Shown here: piece after piece, positions 43,735 to 52,995 of the stretch | Position numbering within the stretch: the first letter of the stretch is position 1 | Layout of the letters: the number at the start of each line of letters is the position of its first letter | Source of the DNA: Zestomicrobium sp964482405 | Lineage (GTDB): Archaea; Thermoproteota; Thermoprotei_A; Sulfolobales; NBVN01 | Direction of reading: 5' to 3' | Length of the DNA: 59,799 nt | Assembly (NCBI GenBank): GCA_964482405.1 | Contig: CAYZXH010000003.1 | Location: 1 to 59,799 of the forward strand | The notes under the pieces: model-generated | Told to the model about the DNA's origin: nothing | What the model saw: only the letters and a program-made list of their open reading frames with translations | Databases searched by the model: none | Position numbers and translations under genes: made by a program

Positions 43735-44973
43735 TCACGATTGTCTAGTTAACTTAGCGTATTCGTTAAGAGCTTCAATCATCACATCTACCTCCTCCTG
43801 CGTGTTATATAGGTAGAAGCTTGCCCTAACAGAACCTAAGCTAGCTCCTATGTAATCATGGAGTGGTTGAGCGCAGTGGTACCCGCTTCTTACGGCAATG
43901 TTGTACGCGTCTAGGAACGAAGCTACTAGGTTAGGGTTGAAGTTGTTGAAATTAAAAGAAACGATACCTCCCCTCTTCTTAAGATCTGAAGGTCCATATA
44001 TAACGAGTTTTTCGCTAAGGTATGGATCATTTTTTATCTTACTCATGAAGTAGCTCACTAAGTGCTTTTCATGATCTTCCACGTTACTCATCCCCACACT
44101 CACCAAGTATTTGATGGCTTCCGCCAGACCTACAGCTCCAGCTATATGAGGTGTTCCAGCTTCAAAACTCCACGGAGGTTCTAGAAATTTCACTAAGAAC
44201 TCGCTGTTTCGGTATCTGACTTCTTCAACGATCCCGCCTCCAGTGAACGGGGTTTTAAATTCTTCTTGTAGTTCCTTCCTGAAGTATAGAACCCCTATCC
44301 CGGTAGGGCCAAGCATCTTATGCCCGCTGAAAGCCAGGAAATCCGCGTCGAGTTCTCTAACATCAATAGGCATGTGCGGAACGCTCTGAGCCCCGTCCAC
44401 GACAACTAACGCATCGTTTTCATGAGCAAGCTTGGACACCCTCCTTACATCAACTACCGTTCCTAGAACGTTGCTTACGTGTGTGATCGCAACAACCTTA
44501 GTTCTATTATCTACTAAATCAGCTAATCTATCGTAATTCAAGTCGTAGTCAGACCCTAAATCAACAACCCTAACTTCAAAACCTCTTAACTTGGAAAGAT
44601 ACACCCAAGGAAGTAGGTTGCTGTGATGTTCCATTATAGAAATAACCACATTATCCCCTCTATTAAGTCTTAGCCCCAACATGTAAGCGACCAGATTTAA
44701 TGAGTGTGTAGTACCGCTTGTGAAGATTATCTCCTCAACTCCGCGAGCTCTAATAAATTTACTGACGACCTCATGAGCTTCTTCATACAATTTACTAGCT
44801 TCTAAGGATAACTTATGGACACCCCTGTGTACATTGCTATTACTATACTCATAAAAGTTCTTCACTGCATTTATGACTTGAATAGGTTTCTGTGATGTGG
44901 CTGCGTTATCGAAGTATATGATACCTCTGGAATCAAGTATGGGGAAGTCCTTTCTAATCCTTCTAACGTCCAT
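43735..44973 (-). CDS. sufS: Cysteine desulfurase, SufS-like
   Basis: A 412-residue class V aminotransferase-fold enzyme that draws sulfur from cysteine. The lysine is in AFSGHKMLGPTGIGVLYF, the aspartate in LVVVDGAQSVPHMPID, the histidine in IMEHHSNLLPW and the active-site cysteine in RSGYHCAQPLHDYIG, which matches the SufS (group II) loop. The N-terminus IRKDFPIL...YFDNAATSQKP is typical. It stands alone with its own upstream region. In archaea SufS normally works with SufBCD, which are not in this window. Confidence 0.93.
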   Translation of the reverse strand: MDVRRIRKDFPILDSRGIIYFDNAATSQKPIQVINAVKNFYEYSNSNVHRGVHKLSLEASKLYEEAHEVVSKFIRARGVEEIIFTSGTTHSLNLVAYMLGLRLNRGDNVVISIMEHHSNLLPWVYLSKLRGFEVRVVDLGSDYDLNYDRLADLVDNRTKVVAITHVSNVLGTVVDVRRVSKLAHENDALVVVDGAQSVPHMPIDVRELDADFLAFSGHKMLGPTGIGVLYFRKELQEEFKTPFTGGGIVEEVRYRNSEFLVKFLEPPWSFEAGTPHIAGAVGLAEAIKYLVSVGMSNVEDHEKHLVSYFMSKIKNDPYLSEKLVIYGPSDLKKRGGIVSFNFNNFNPNLVASFLDAYNIAVRSGYHCAQPLHDYIGASLGSVRASFYLYNTQEEVDVMIEALNEYAKLTRQS

Positions 44974-45330
44974 TTCTAGTGAAACCCTTATTAATAACTA
45001 TTTTGAAGCAAATAAACTTGTTATTTTTATTTAAACACAGATACTCACGTTCCTGACTAGCATTTATTCCATAACATTCAGGTTTTAATTCTGTCGACTA
45101 GGGAAACTACTCAATTACGATAAAGCCCGCTAGAAGAGAAGCACAGATTGATGAGTAACTAAGTGTTAGAAGAGCTACGAGTACTATAGCTAAAAGTAAC
45201 TTACGGGAACATTAAAACCATTACCCATCTGTCAAAGGGATGGTTCCAGCTCTTTTAATTTTTCCGCGATGAAGCTCTAAGACTTGTAAGCTATTTTAGG
45301 ATTTTCGCGTAATTTTCTCGGGGCTAGTAA
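44974..45330. other. Gene-less region with a hairpin followed by a T-run
   Basis: This 357-base stretch has no credible gene. At 45217-45244 ACCAT and CCC pair with GGGATGGT across a ten-base loop, with a two-base bulge, and the stem is extended by GGAA/TTCC at its base; a T-rich run CTTTTAATTTTT follows at 45252-45263. On the plus strand this looks like a hairpin terminator, but there is no known rightward gene before it. A TATA-like TTTTTATTTAAAC near 45034 could start a short RNA ending there. Confidence 0.3.
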
Positions 45331-46737
45331 TTGAGTGAGTTTTTGATCTCGTTAGCCTTGCTTCTGGTGTCTCTAGCGATTGTTTTATCATTTCATTCTT
45401 TCAGGAGGTTAAGGCCTCATACCGGTACCTTCATAACTCTCTACACAATCTTCATGATTTCCTTCCTGCTTCACGCTCCTTTCACTCAGACCCCGCTAGG
45501 TTTGTGGGGCTTTAAATACAATGACTTAGTTTATGGTGTGTTCTTCCCAAGGTTTTCTACTGATCTGATAAACAATAAAGAAAAGCTAGTTAGGTATTGG
45601 TTAAGGCCTGAGTCTTTCGAGGAGTTAGTGGGTGGTACTAACTTATGTCCCGTTCCTTACGTAGACTACAAGTTTGAGTACCCGCCTTTAGTAGGTTTCT
45701 TCTGGTTCTTAACTACCTGCGTTTCCTTCAGCATCTCAGGAAGGCTTACCACGACAGGAGATCAATTTTTCAGCGTGTCTTCGTCAGTAAATTACGTGCT
45801 TCAATCACTAATACTCTTCTCTTTCTTAGCTCTATGTTTTCACTACGTCAAGAAGATTAGCTCTCTTCATGAACTCGGTGTTTGGAAGACCGCACTATTC
45901 TTGATTCTCCCCTCAACTATATTGTACGTCACCTATAACTGGGACATAATAGCTTCGGGTCTGGCCGTGAGCTCCCTCTATTATTTTATGAGAAAGAATT
46001 ACAGGATTTCCGGCTTCTTACTAGGGCTCTCAGTAGCTAGTAAGATATTGACTGGGGGGCTCCTGATACCTCTAGCTACGTACCTATTGAGAGGCGTGGT
46101 GAGGGGTGAGCAAGCCGTTAAGAACCTAACACACTTCATCATCTCTTTCCTCGTCGGGGGGTTAACACCTTTTATTTTAGTATATATTGCGTCTGCCGAG
46201 GGATTCTACGCGTTCATAAACCACCACGCGAGTTGGTACTGCGAGAACTGTGTTTACGCGTTACTGGTTCCGGATATCTTCAGCCCCCTACACAAGTACT
46301 TCTACGTGGTCACGGGTCTAGCACTACTCTCACTAATAGCTATCCAGACGCTGAGGAACTCAAGATCTTTAGTCTCGTTAGCTTATGCCTCAGTTGGGGC
46401 GGTGGTCGCGCTAAACTATGTTTTCACGCCTCAGATGATATTAATGATATCACCGCTCGCTGTCCTAGCACTCAATAAGAGAGAACTCGGGACGTACGTG
46501 ATAGCAGACATAGTTAATTTCTCCTTGATAATAACGTTCTTCGAGGACTCAACCCTTAGGTCATTATTCTCGAAAATCATACCGATAGAAACAGGATTCA
46601 ACCCCTGGACAATAGACTCACCAACACAGTGGTTAGCGACTATTAGAAACATGCTCATACTAATAACCATCGTAGCCTCAATAACGAAACGAAGTGAGTT
46701 ACCTAACCCTTCAGAACGAGCGTTCAGTCTCAACTAG
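45331..46737 (+). CDS. Polytopic membrane protein, GT-C (GT87/DUF2029-like) glycosyltransferase candidate
   Basis: A 468-residue membrane protein with about ten hydrophobic helices. A large first loop contains KYNDLVYGVFFPRF and FEYPPLVGFFWF, and the later NWDIIASGLAVSSLYYFMRKN followed by GFLLGLSVASKILTGGLLIPL resembles the DUF2029/GT-C family that transfers sugars from polyprenyl carriers on the outer face of the membrane. The first aspartate in YND is a candidate for the GT-C catalytic acid position. The substrate is unknown. Neighbours (a stand-alone ATPase, long gaps) suggest an accessory region. Confidence 0.65.
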   Translation: MSEFLISLALLLVSLAIVLSFHSFRRLRPHTGTFITLYTIFMISFLLHAPFTQTPLGLWGFKYNDLVYGVFFPRFSTDLINNKEKLVRYWLRPESFEELVGGTNLCPVPYVDYKFEYPPLVGFFWFLTTCVSFSISGRLTTTGDQFFSVSSSVNYVLQSLILFSFLALCFHYVKKISSLHELGVWKTALFLILPSTILYVTYNWDIIASGLAVSSLYYFMRKNYRISGFLLGLSVASKILTGGLLIPLATYLLRGVVRGEQAVKNLTHFIISFLVGGLTPFILVYIASAEGFYAFINHHASWYCENCVYALLVPDIFSPLHKYFYVVTGLALLSLIAIQTLRNSRSLVSLAYASVGAVVALNYVFTPQMILMISPLAVLALNKRELGTYVIADIVNFSLIITFFEDSTLRSLFSKIIPIETGFNPWTIDSPTQWLATIRNMLILITIVASITKRSELPNPSERAFSLN

Positions 46738-46777
46738 TACCTGCGTCGCGGGGTCTGGGCTTCTAGTTCTTTAGAGT

Positions 46778-47884
46778 CTAGAACGCTAGCCTTTTGGACG
46801 CTTCCCTGTATATTGGGTCTGTAAAGTCGTATCTTTCATTCTCTTTCATCAGTATGCCTAAGGCTACTAACCTGTTTAAGCCATAGTATAGTGTCTTGTT
46901 GTATATGTAGGTTCCTACCCAAGCCTCAACCACTCTTTTTATCGCATTCCAGTTTCCATGACCCATGGCTACTGCCCTCAATATATGTCCGTAGAGCTTA
47001 CCGGATCTCACAATCTTCTCTAATTCGCCGAAAGCTATCTGTATGGCTTCCTCCAATACTTTATCGAGTATATCAAACCTTCTAGACTGAACAACGTTAT
47101 ACCCGTAAAACGCGAGCCACCCCGGTATTCCATCAAGTGCCTCAACAACTTCTTCTATAGTTACTCTCGGTGGCCGAATTCCAGCTTCATTAAAACCTAC
47201 CTCTAAAAACCTTATTGATTCCTCTTTTGAGAATCTATTCAGCACTAGCTCGTCTCTCACCCTGCCGTAGAGTGGGCTAGCGTAGTTATCGAATTCGAGG
47301 AATTCGTATAGCAACCCGATTTCTGAACCGCTTAGGATAAACTTAATATTGCGTAAGTTATCATAACTGTAAGCCATGATCTGTCTGAAATCCATTCTAT
47401 TATGCCCTCTAAGAAACCTTAATTCTTGCGCCTCATCAATAACTACGAGGAAGTAGGTGTTCTGATCTCTAGCGTAATCGTCGAATTTCTCCAGAATAGA
47501 GGTTATCGAGGGCTCCCTCTTCCTCCAATCAAACCCCATCTCAATACTAGTACCCAACACTTCTATCTTCACACCTCTAAGGCTTCTTAAGTACTCAGCA
47601 AGTCTATTGGAAAACTTCGTATGAGCGATGGATTCTGAAAACAACTTATACAATCCCGCAACATTATATTGATATTCGGAGAGCTTTCTCGCGTTAATGT
47701 AAATGTGAGGATAATTATTTTCATTTAGAAACACTTTTAGCAAGGACGTCTTACCTATTCTTCTCACACCGAGACAAAGAATTAAGGGAGAACCATCCCT
47801 CACGTATAATTCTAGCATGCTAAGCTCTTTTTCTCTATTAAATAATTCGCTACGAGATTCCTTCGGTCTCGGGTCGAACAACAT
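46778..47884 (-). CDS. Archaeal AAA ATPase (pfam01637-type)
   Basis: A 368-residue STAND-like archaeal ATPase. FNREKELSMLELYV precedes the P-loop GVRRIGKTS (39-47); FLVVIDEAQELR is Walker B, ILSGSEIGLLYEFL a sensor segment, and the C-terminal half ends in a winged helix (KTLYYGLNRLVALGILMKENERYDF split). This family is common and variable in archaeal genomes; functions are mostly unknown. Two perfect palindromes lie directly before the start codon, overlapping the expected transcription start, suggesting self or phage-linked regulation. Confidence 0.85.
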   Translation of the reverse strand: MLFDPRPKESRSELFNREKELSMLELYVRDGSPLILCLGVRRIGKTSLLKVFLNENNYPHIYINARKLSEYQYNVAGLYKLFSESIAHTKFSNRLAEYLRSLRGVKIEVLGTSIEMGFDWRKREPSITSILEKFDDYARDQNTYFLVVIDEAQELRFLRGHNRMDFRQIMAYSYDNLRNIKFILSGSEIGLLYEFLEFDNYASPLYGRVRDELVLNRFSKEESIRFLEVGFNEAGIRPPRVTIEEVVEALDGIPGWLAFYGYNVVQSRRFDILDKVLEEAIQIAFGELEKIVRSGKLYGHILRAVAMGHGNWNAIKRVVEAWVGTYIYNKTLYYGLNRLVALGILMKENERYDFTDPIYREASKRLAF

Positions 47885-47886
47885 TG

Positions 47887-47921
47887 GTTACACCCGTGTA
47901 ACTAAGTTACACCCGTGTAAC
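47887..47921. promoter_or_regulatory. Two tandem palindromic operator-like sites
   Basis: The 16-base interrupted palindrome GTTACACCCGTGTAAC occurs twice (47887-47902 and 47906-47921) in a 19-base direct repeat, GTTACAC and GTGTAAC being exact inverted halves around CC. The first base lies three bases before the ATPase start codon. With the minus-strand TATA-like box at 47938-47946 (ATTTATAAG), the sites cover the expected transcription start, a position where a dimeric repressor would block initiation. The ATPase carries a winged helix and may bind here itself, which is inference. Confidence 0.7.
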
Positions 47922-47937
47922 TAATTAATAATGCAAG

Positions 47938-47946
47938 CTTATAAAT
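47938..47946 (-). promoter_or_regulatory. TATA box of the AAA ATPase gene
   Basis: Minus-strand ATTTATAAG lies about 55-62 bases before the ATG at 47884 and about 25 bases before the centre of the tandem palindromes, so transcription should start inside them. Confidence 0.4.
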
Positions 47947-48020
47947 TAACCCGTCTAAGTGGATCCCGAGCTCTTTTCATAACTTATTAGGATTTGAGAG
48001 TCTAGTGTATTGGTGGTTGT

Positions 48021-48329
48021 GTGGGGAGGAGGAGTAGGAAGAAGTATAAGGTGTTTAGATCTGTACAGAGGACTTTGCCGAAGGTTTTTCAGTGTCCTGC
48101 ATGTGGTTCTATGACCGTGATAATAGATGTTGAAACCTACGTTAACGAGTTAGGTGAGGAGAAGAAGAGAGCTCTTGTTAAGTGTATGAACCCTAAATGT
48201 GGGCTGAGAGCTGAGTTGGTTGAATTGCCGTCGATTTTTGAGGCTGTGGACGCGTACTCAAGGTTCCTCGAGCTGTACGGTACTGATAAGATGAAGACAT
48301 GGTTTGAGAAGGGGGAGTTTATTGAGTGA
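48021..48329 (+). CDS. Elf1-type transcription elongation factor
   Basis: A 102-residue protein with a basic N-terminus (MGRRSRKKYKVFRSVQRTLP), a zinc ribbon formed by FQCPACG (Cys25, Cys28) and KCMNPKCG (Cys55, Cys60), and a helix FEAVDAYSRFLELYG like the VDVYSxWID helix of eukaryotic Elf1. Elf1 binds RNA polymerase II near the DNA entry and helps passage through nucleosomes; archaeal homologues are presumed to act on RNA polymerase. The second cysteine pair is spaced by four rather than two residues. It overlaps the lipid gene downstream by eight bases. Confidence 0.85.
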   Translation: MGRRSRKKYKVFRSVQRTLPKVFQCPACGSMTVIIDVETYVNELGEEKKRALVKCMNPKCGLRAELVELPSIFEAVDAYSRFLELYGTDKMKTWFEKGEFIE

Positions 48330-49074
48330 GCGCAGGTTCTGGGTTGATTCACACCTGAGGAGCAAGCTTAACTCAGGAGAGAAAATACACTTCACTCTAT
48401 TAGATCCTGACAAAATAAGCGACTTAAGCAAGGTCGATAAGATAGCTGAGATAACGGTCTCAGAAGGTACTGACGCGTTCTTAGTCGGCGGCTCTATAGG
48501 GGTCTCAGAAAGAGACGTGGATGAATTAGTGATTGCTTTGAAGAAGTGGGGATTGCCGGTAATACTATTCCCGGGCAACGTCTCGGGGATCTCGAAACAT
48601 GCTGACGCCATATTATTCATGTCACTCCTGAACTCGGACGACCCCTACTTCATAATAGGAGCTCAAGTACTTGGAGCACCACTAGTAGCTAGGTATGGGC
48701 TGGAGACCCTGCCCACAGGATACGTAATCGTCGGGTATGGCGGAGCCGCGGGCTACGTGGGGAGAGCAAGACCAATCCCCTACGACAAACCAGAGCTAGG
48801 CGTTGCTTACGTCTTAGCAGCCAGATTCTTAGGAATGAAATATGTGTATCTCGAGGCAGGTTCAGGCGCTCCAGAACCCATACCCCCCAAATTCGTGAGG
48901 AAGGTTTCAGCATTCAAGGGGGATTCCGTGCTAATAGTCGGCGGCGGAATAAGAACGCAAGAACAAGCGAGGGAAGCGATCAACTCAGGCGCGGACATAA
49001 TAGTGACTGGCACAGCAATAGAGGAAAACGCGGAGAAAGCCAAGGAAATAATAAGGGCTGTCAAGAAGAAATAA
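48322..49074 (+). CDS. Geranylgeranylglyceryl phosphate synthase
   Basis: This enzyme makes the first ether bond of archaeal membrane lipids, joining sn-glycerol-1-phosphate and geranylgeranyl diphosphate. From the TTG at 48322 it has 250 residues. Key segments are KIHFTLLDPDKI, DAFLVGGSIGVSERD, LFPGNVSGIS, MKYVYLEAGSGAPEPIP and VGGGIRTQEQAREAINSGAD, the phosphate-binding loop of the TIM barrel, and IVTGTAIEE. The TTG follows a GGGGGAG ribosome site located inside the Elf1 gene, so translation is coupled. A start at 48304 is less likely. Confidence 0.95.
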   Translation: MSERRFWVDSHLRSKLNSGEKIHFTLLDPDKISDLSKVDKIAEITVSEGTDAFLVGGSIGVSERDVDELVIALKKWGLPVILFPGNVSGISKHADAILFMSLLNSDDPYFIIGAQVLGAPLVARYGLETLPTGYVIVGYGGAAGYVGRARPIPYDKPELGVAYVLAARFLGMKYVYLEAGSGAPEPIPPKFVRKVSAFKGDSVLIVGGGIRTQEQAREAINSGADIIVTGTAIEENAEKAKEIIRAVKKK

Positions 49075-49136
49075 TTTTTATGATAGAGAATCTCACTCTC
49101 TACTCTGGAAGACCGCAGGTTATTGATTATGAGTGG

Positions 49137-50342
49137 TCAGAGGTCTTGATATTCCACACATTTCTCTATTATCTCGATATATTTCAAGCCGTGATCCGGT
49201 AGTACAGCTATCACATCGCCTTCGCTTATTATGCCTTCCTCGATAGCGTTTGACACGGCTTTTAAGACGGCCCCGCTACTTAAACCTACTAGTATCCCGT
49301 CTTTTCTGGCTGTGTTGATTACTTCCTCAAGAGCTTCCTTGAGGGTCACCTCATATATCTTATCGATCTTAACTAAGTGAACCCATTTCATGCCTGATTC
49401 TACCCTTCTAATACCAGGTATCACCTCCCCCCTAGCCGGCTGAACACCTATTATCTTAACGTGATCACCGTACCTGTTTTTGAAGTAGTGAGATAAGGCT
49501 GACAGATGCCCTGACGTGCCGAGCCCTCCAACAATAGCCGCGAGCCTTAGCCCGGCACTCCTCACCTGTAGATCCAGTTCCTTCGCTGTATACCTTAAGT
49601 GTACTTCGAAGTTTTTATCATTTTCAAATTGATTGAGGTTGAGGGCTCCGTCCCTTAAAGCATCTTTCCTGACATCATCAATCATCTCAACAGTTATTGA
49701 GGCTCTCCCCCTCACGACCTCAGCTCCCATCAACCTGAAGATATAATCAACACATTGCTGGGCTGTTGAGGGTAAGTATAGACGTGCTTTAACCCCGGCG
49801 ACGTTCGAGAGCGCGGCCAAAGCCAGTCCCGTGTTAGTGGAAGTCGCCTCATAAATCGCTTTCAACCCATTAATACCCCCCAACCTGTCAACAGCTTCTT
49901 TCAACATATACCAGGCTATCCTATCCTTGATACTACAGCTGTATGGGTTATACCACTCTAACTTCCCCCAAACATTGAGTAGTCTGGTGGAAAGATAATT
50001 AAGTCTAGTTAGTGGGGTTGGCCAGTTACGGTAAAGTAGTTCTACAGTATCCTTGAAGACTCTCATAGGTTCCGGGTTAATGTCCTCATAAAAACCGAGT
50101 TCTTCAAGCGTTATGTTGGGGGGTCGCGTTATCTCGCCTTGAGGGACTACTGGAGCTTTAACACATCCTAGTCTCCTCAGGACATCGCAGAGCTCGCTGT
50201 TGTTAATTACCTTACCAGACTCGTCAACCACTATAGCGCTAGACACGTAATCACTTCTCAATAACTCGGCAGACATACTTAAGAAGTCTTCAAAACTCAC
50301 CTCACTACATCTAAGGTTGTCCAGCCTAACTAACTTGACCAA
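49137..50342 (-). CDS. O-phosphoserine sulfhydrylase-like cysteine synthase
   Basis: A 401-residue fold-type II PLP enzyme resembling the Aeropyrum pernix O-phosphoserine sulfhydrylase, which makes cysteine from O-phosphoserine and sulfide. The cofactor lysine is Lys139 in YNPYSCSIKDRIAWYML, the asparagine loop is EATSTNTGLAL (165-175), and VGGLGTSGHLSAL is the PLP phosphate loop. The N-terminal 100 residues match the extra domain of the Aeropyrum enzyme, absent from bacterial CysK. It sits head to head with the E1-like gene, 70 bases apart, and beside TusA/IscS/IscU. Confidence 0.85.
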   Translation of the reverse strand: MVKLVRLDNLRCSEVSFEDFLSMSAELLRSDYVSSAIVVDESGKVINNSELCDVLRRLGCVKAPVVPQGEITRPPNITLEELGFYEDINPEPMRVFKDTVELLYRNWPTPLTRLNYLSTRLLNVWGKLEWYNPYSCSIKDRIAWYMLKEAVDRLGGINGLKAIYEATSTNTGLALAALSNVAGVKARLYLPSTAQQCVDYIFRLMGAEVVRGRASITVEMIDDVRKDALRDGALNLNQFENDKNFEVHLRYTAKELDLQVRSAGLRLAAIVGGLGTSGHLSALSHYFKNRYGDHVKIIGVQPARGEVIPGIRRVESGMKWVHLVKIDKIYEVTLKEALEEVINTARKDGILVGLSSGAVLKAVSNAIEEGIISEGDVIAVLPDHGLKYIEIIEKCVEYQDL

Positions 50343-50413
50343 GCTTGGGTCCCCGTAATAACATTGTTATCGGTTTTTAAAAATCGTAGTCTTAGTTTCA
50401 TAGGGGGTATTGA

Positions 50414-51475
50414 GTGAGGTATAAAATCTCGAAACTACTTGAGGAATATTCAAGGCAGATCATAATTAAGGAAATCGGGGTTAAAGGGCAATTAAAGCTA
50501 CTGAATAGTAAAGTGGTTGTGATAGGCTGCGGCGCCACCGGAAGCACAGTAGCTGAATTACTAGTTAGGGCTGGCGTCGGGTTCATTAAGATAGTGGATA
50601 GAGACTTCGTTGAACTCAGTAACATACCCCGCTCTCACTTACACGTTGAGGGAGACGCTGACTCAGCGAAACCTAAGGCGTTGAGCTGTGCTGAAAAGTT
50701 AAGTAAGATTAACTCTTTCAGTAAGGTAGTTCCTCTAATCACGGAGGTCACCCAAAGCAATATAGAGGGTTTAATTTCTGACGCGGACGTGGTGATCGAC
50801 GCCACCGACAATTACGAAATCAGGTACTTGATAAACGACGCCGCCCTCAAGCTACGTAAGCCATGGATTCACATAGGTGTTGGGGGTTGGTACGGTCAGG
50901 TGATGTTCATTAAGCCCTACGAGACAGCCTGCTTCAGATGCCTCCTCCCCAAACCCCCGCCTGACGTCGGGGACGCTTGTAATGTGCTAGGGGTTATGAA
51001 CACCCTAGTATCTATGGTTGCGTCTATAGCCGTTAATGAAGTCATAAAATACCTGGTTGGCTTGGAAGTAGGGAATTACCTAATATTTGTTGACGCGCTG
51101 AGGACTCAGGTAAGTAAGTTTAAAGTGGCTAGAAACCCTGAATGCCCATCTTGTTCTTTAGGTAGGTTTGACTTCCTCAGTCAGAGAGAGTATCGGAGGG
51201 CTAAGGTGATATGTGGTTCTAATTCGATCCAAGTATATCCTTCAAGTCAGGTCTCACTAAAGTTTGAGGATCTTCAAGACCTAGATATTGAGGGAATCGA
51301 TGTTATCTCGATAACCTCCCACACATTGAGGGTGAGGATTGATGGGTATGAAGTCACCCTCTTCAACGACGGCCGAGCAATCGTAAGTAGTTTGACCGAC
51401 GAGAAAATCGCTCTTAAAGTTTACGAAAGCTTACTTTCGAAGCTTGGAAGCCGTGGTGAGCTTAATGAATACTGA
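50414..51475 (+). CDS. E1-like ThiF/MoeB/UbaA adenylyltransferase
   Basis: A 353-residue activating enzyme for ubiquitin-like sulfur carriers. RQIIIKEIGVKGQLKLLNSKV is the usual N-terminus; VVVIGCGATGS (35-44) is the ATP site, with Asp in IKIVDRDFVELSNIPR. The zinc cysteines are CFRC and CPSC. The candidate catalytic cysteine is in VGDACNVLGVMNTL. A C-terminal 90-residue domain (VICGSNSIQVYP onward), like that of longer ThiF proteins, follows. The likely substrate is the di-glycine protein at 754 or another carrier; the sulfur could come from the neighbouring TusA/IscS. Confidence 0.88.
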   Translation: MRYKISKLLEEYSRQIIIKEIGVKGQLKLLNSKVVVIGCGATGSTVAELLVRAGVGFIKIVDRDFVELSNIPRSHLHVEGDADSAKPKALSCAEKLSKINSFSKVVPLITEVTQSNIEGLISDADVVIDATDNYEIRYLINDAALKLRKPWIHIGVGGWYGQVMFIKPYETACFRCLLPKPPPDVGDACNVLGVMNTLVSMVASIAVNEVIKYLVGLEVGNYLIFVDALRTQVSKFKVARNPECPSCSLGRFDFLSQREYRRAKVICGSNSIQVYPSSQVSLKFEDLQDLDIEGIDVISITSHTLRVRIDGYEVTLFNDGRAIVSSLTDEKIALKVYESLLSKLGSRGELNEY

Positions 51476-51689
51476 GGTGCTAGATATGAGGGGTCTTCAA
51501 TGCCCTGAACCACTAATAAGAATAGTTAAGGTTATTGAGGGGCTGAGTACCGGAGAAGTTGTAGACGTAGTAACGGATGTTCCGGAATGCGTTAACTTAA
51601 TAAAGGAAACTGTTGAAGGTTTTGAGTTAGGTCTTGTCGAAGTATTGAATAGGGGCGAGTACTTCGTTTTGAGGGTATTAGTTAGGTAA
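51465..51689 (+). CDS. tusA: TusA-family sulfur carrier protein
   Basis: From the ATG at 51465, just after a GGTGAG site, it has 74 residues. EVLDMRGLQCPEPLIRIVKVI is the TusA signature with the sulfur-carrying cysteine at position 13, followed by a VVDVVTDVPECVNLIKETVEG region and a final strand. TusA relays persulfide sulfur from IscS-type desulfurases. It overlaps the E1-like gene by 11 bases and precedes IscS by 41 bases, so an E1-TusA-IscS-IscU unit is likely. Confidence 0.9.
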   Translation: MNTEVLDMRGLQCPEPLIRIVKVIEGLSTGEVVDVVTDVPECVNLIKETVEGFELGLVEVLNRGEYFVLRVLVR

Positions 51690-51730
51690 GCTTTATTCAC
51701 TCCTAATAACATAGTTATGTGGTGTGAAAC

Positions 51731-52960
51731 GTGGACGTACAGGACTTACTGAGAGCTCACGGAGTACCCCCTAAAGAAGTTTATTTCGACTTGGAAAATT
51801 CCGGCTACGTACCGGACGAAGTAGTTAACGCCATGCTACCATATTTTAATAAACGTGGTTACGGGCATCCAGCCATAACACACAGGCTGGGGTGGGAAGC
51901 CTTAGACTTAATCATCAGCACTAAGGAGCTAGTAGCTAAGACTCTCAATCTTGCAAACCCCGAGAACTTGGTGTTCACTCACAGCGGGACCGAAGCAAAC
52001 AACCTAGCCATCCAAGGTTACCTAATAGCTAACAGGAATAAATTGAGAGGTAGGAAGGTGCTTGTGTCCTCTATAGAACACTTGAGTGTGATATTCCCTG
52101 CTCAATTCGTCAGTGAGTTGCTGGGTTTAGAAGTTATTAAGGTGCCTGTAGACGAGGAAGGTTTCGTAGATCCTGAAGTGCTCAAGTACTACGTGGATAA
52201 AGATGTGGGCTTAGTAAGCATACAGCTAGTGAATCATGAGATAGGCACGATACAAAAGTTAAGAGAATTAATTGAGGTGGTTAGGGATAAGAACCCTGAC
52301 GTAGTTTTCCACACAGACGCTAGTGACGCCTACGGGAAAGTCAGGATAGATTTAAGAGATCTTGACGTAGATATGATGACTTTAAGTAGTCACAAGATTC
52401 ACGGTCCTAGGGGTGTTGGGGTTCTTTACGTGAGGGATGGCGTGAAGATAGAGCCTATTCTTAGGGGACAATTAAGTGTTGAGAAGCTGTGGCCTGGGGT
52501 GGAGTTGACGCCCTTAATAGCTGGGTTCAAAAAAGCTGTAGAGTTAGCTTTCAATAACTTCGAAAGGAACGTTAAGTACCTTACCTCATTAAGAGATAAA
52601 CTACTCAACGGTATCTTAAATTCCGTTAGTGACGTCGTGCTCAACGGCCCCTCAGACGGCAAGAGAGCTCCCGATAATGTTAACATAGCCTTTAAGTATG
52701 TGGAGGGTGAGGCTCTGACAATAGAGTTAAGCAGTTACGGGGTTTACGTATCGAGCGGTAGTGCCTGCAGTTCAAGATTCTTAGAACCTAGTCACGTACT
52801 CCTAGCTATAGGTAGGGAGTATGAGTTAGCTCACGGGAGCATATTATTTAAGGTGTCAAGATATCATAAAGAAGAAGACATCGACTACGCTCTCGAAGTC
52901 TTGCCTAAAGCTGTTGATAGGTTGAGAACGCTCAGCCCGTTAACTCCTAGAAGAGCTTAA
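51731..52960 (+). CDS. iscS: Cysteine desulfurase, IscS/NifS-like
   Basis: A 409-residue group I desulfurase. The PLP lysine is in TLSSHKIHGPRGVGVLYV, the aspartate and glutamine region in VFHTDASDAYGKV, and the mobile catalytic cysteine in YVSSGSACSSRFLEPSHVL, the long-loop form that passes sulfur to IscU and TusA. FTHSGTEANNLAIQG and VQLVNHEIGT-like (SIQLVNHEIGT) are also typical. It begins with GTG at 51731 and IscU follows 35 bases downstream. Confidence 0.95.
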   Translation: MDVQDLLRAHGVPPKEVYFDLENSGYVPDEVVNAMLPYFNKRGYGHPAITHRLGWEALDLIISTKELVAKTLNLANPENLVFTHSGTEANNLAIQGYLIANRNKLRGRKVLVSSIEHLSVIFPAQFVSELLGLEVIKVPVDEEGFVDPEVLKYYVDKDVGLVSIQLVNHEIGTIQKLRELIEVVRDKNPDVVFHTDASDAYGKVRIDLRDLDVDMMTLSSHKIHGPRGVGVLYVRDGVKIEPILRGQLSVEKLWPGVELTPLIAGFKKAVELAFNNFERNVKYLTSLRDKLLNGILNSVSDVVLNGPSDGKRAPDNVNIAFKYVEGEALTIELSSYGVYVSSGSACSSRFLEPSHVLLAIGREYELAHGSILFKVSRYHKEEDIDYALEVLPKAVDRLRTLSPLTPRRA

Positions 52961-52995
52961 AAGCTATAATAACAAAGTTATATAGGGTAAGGGAA

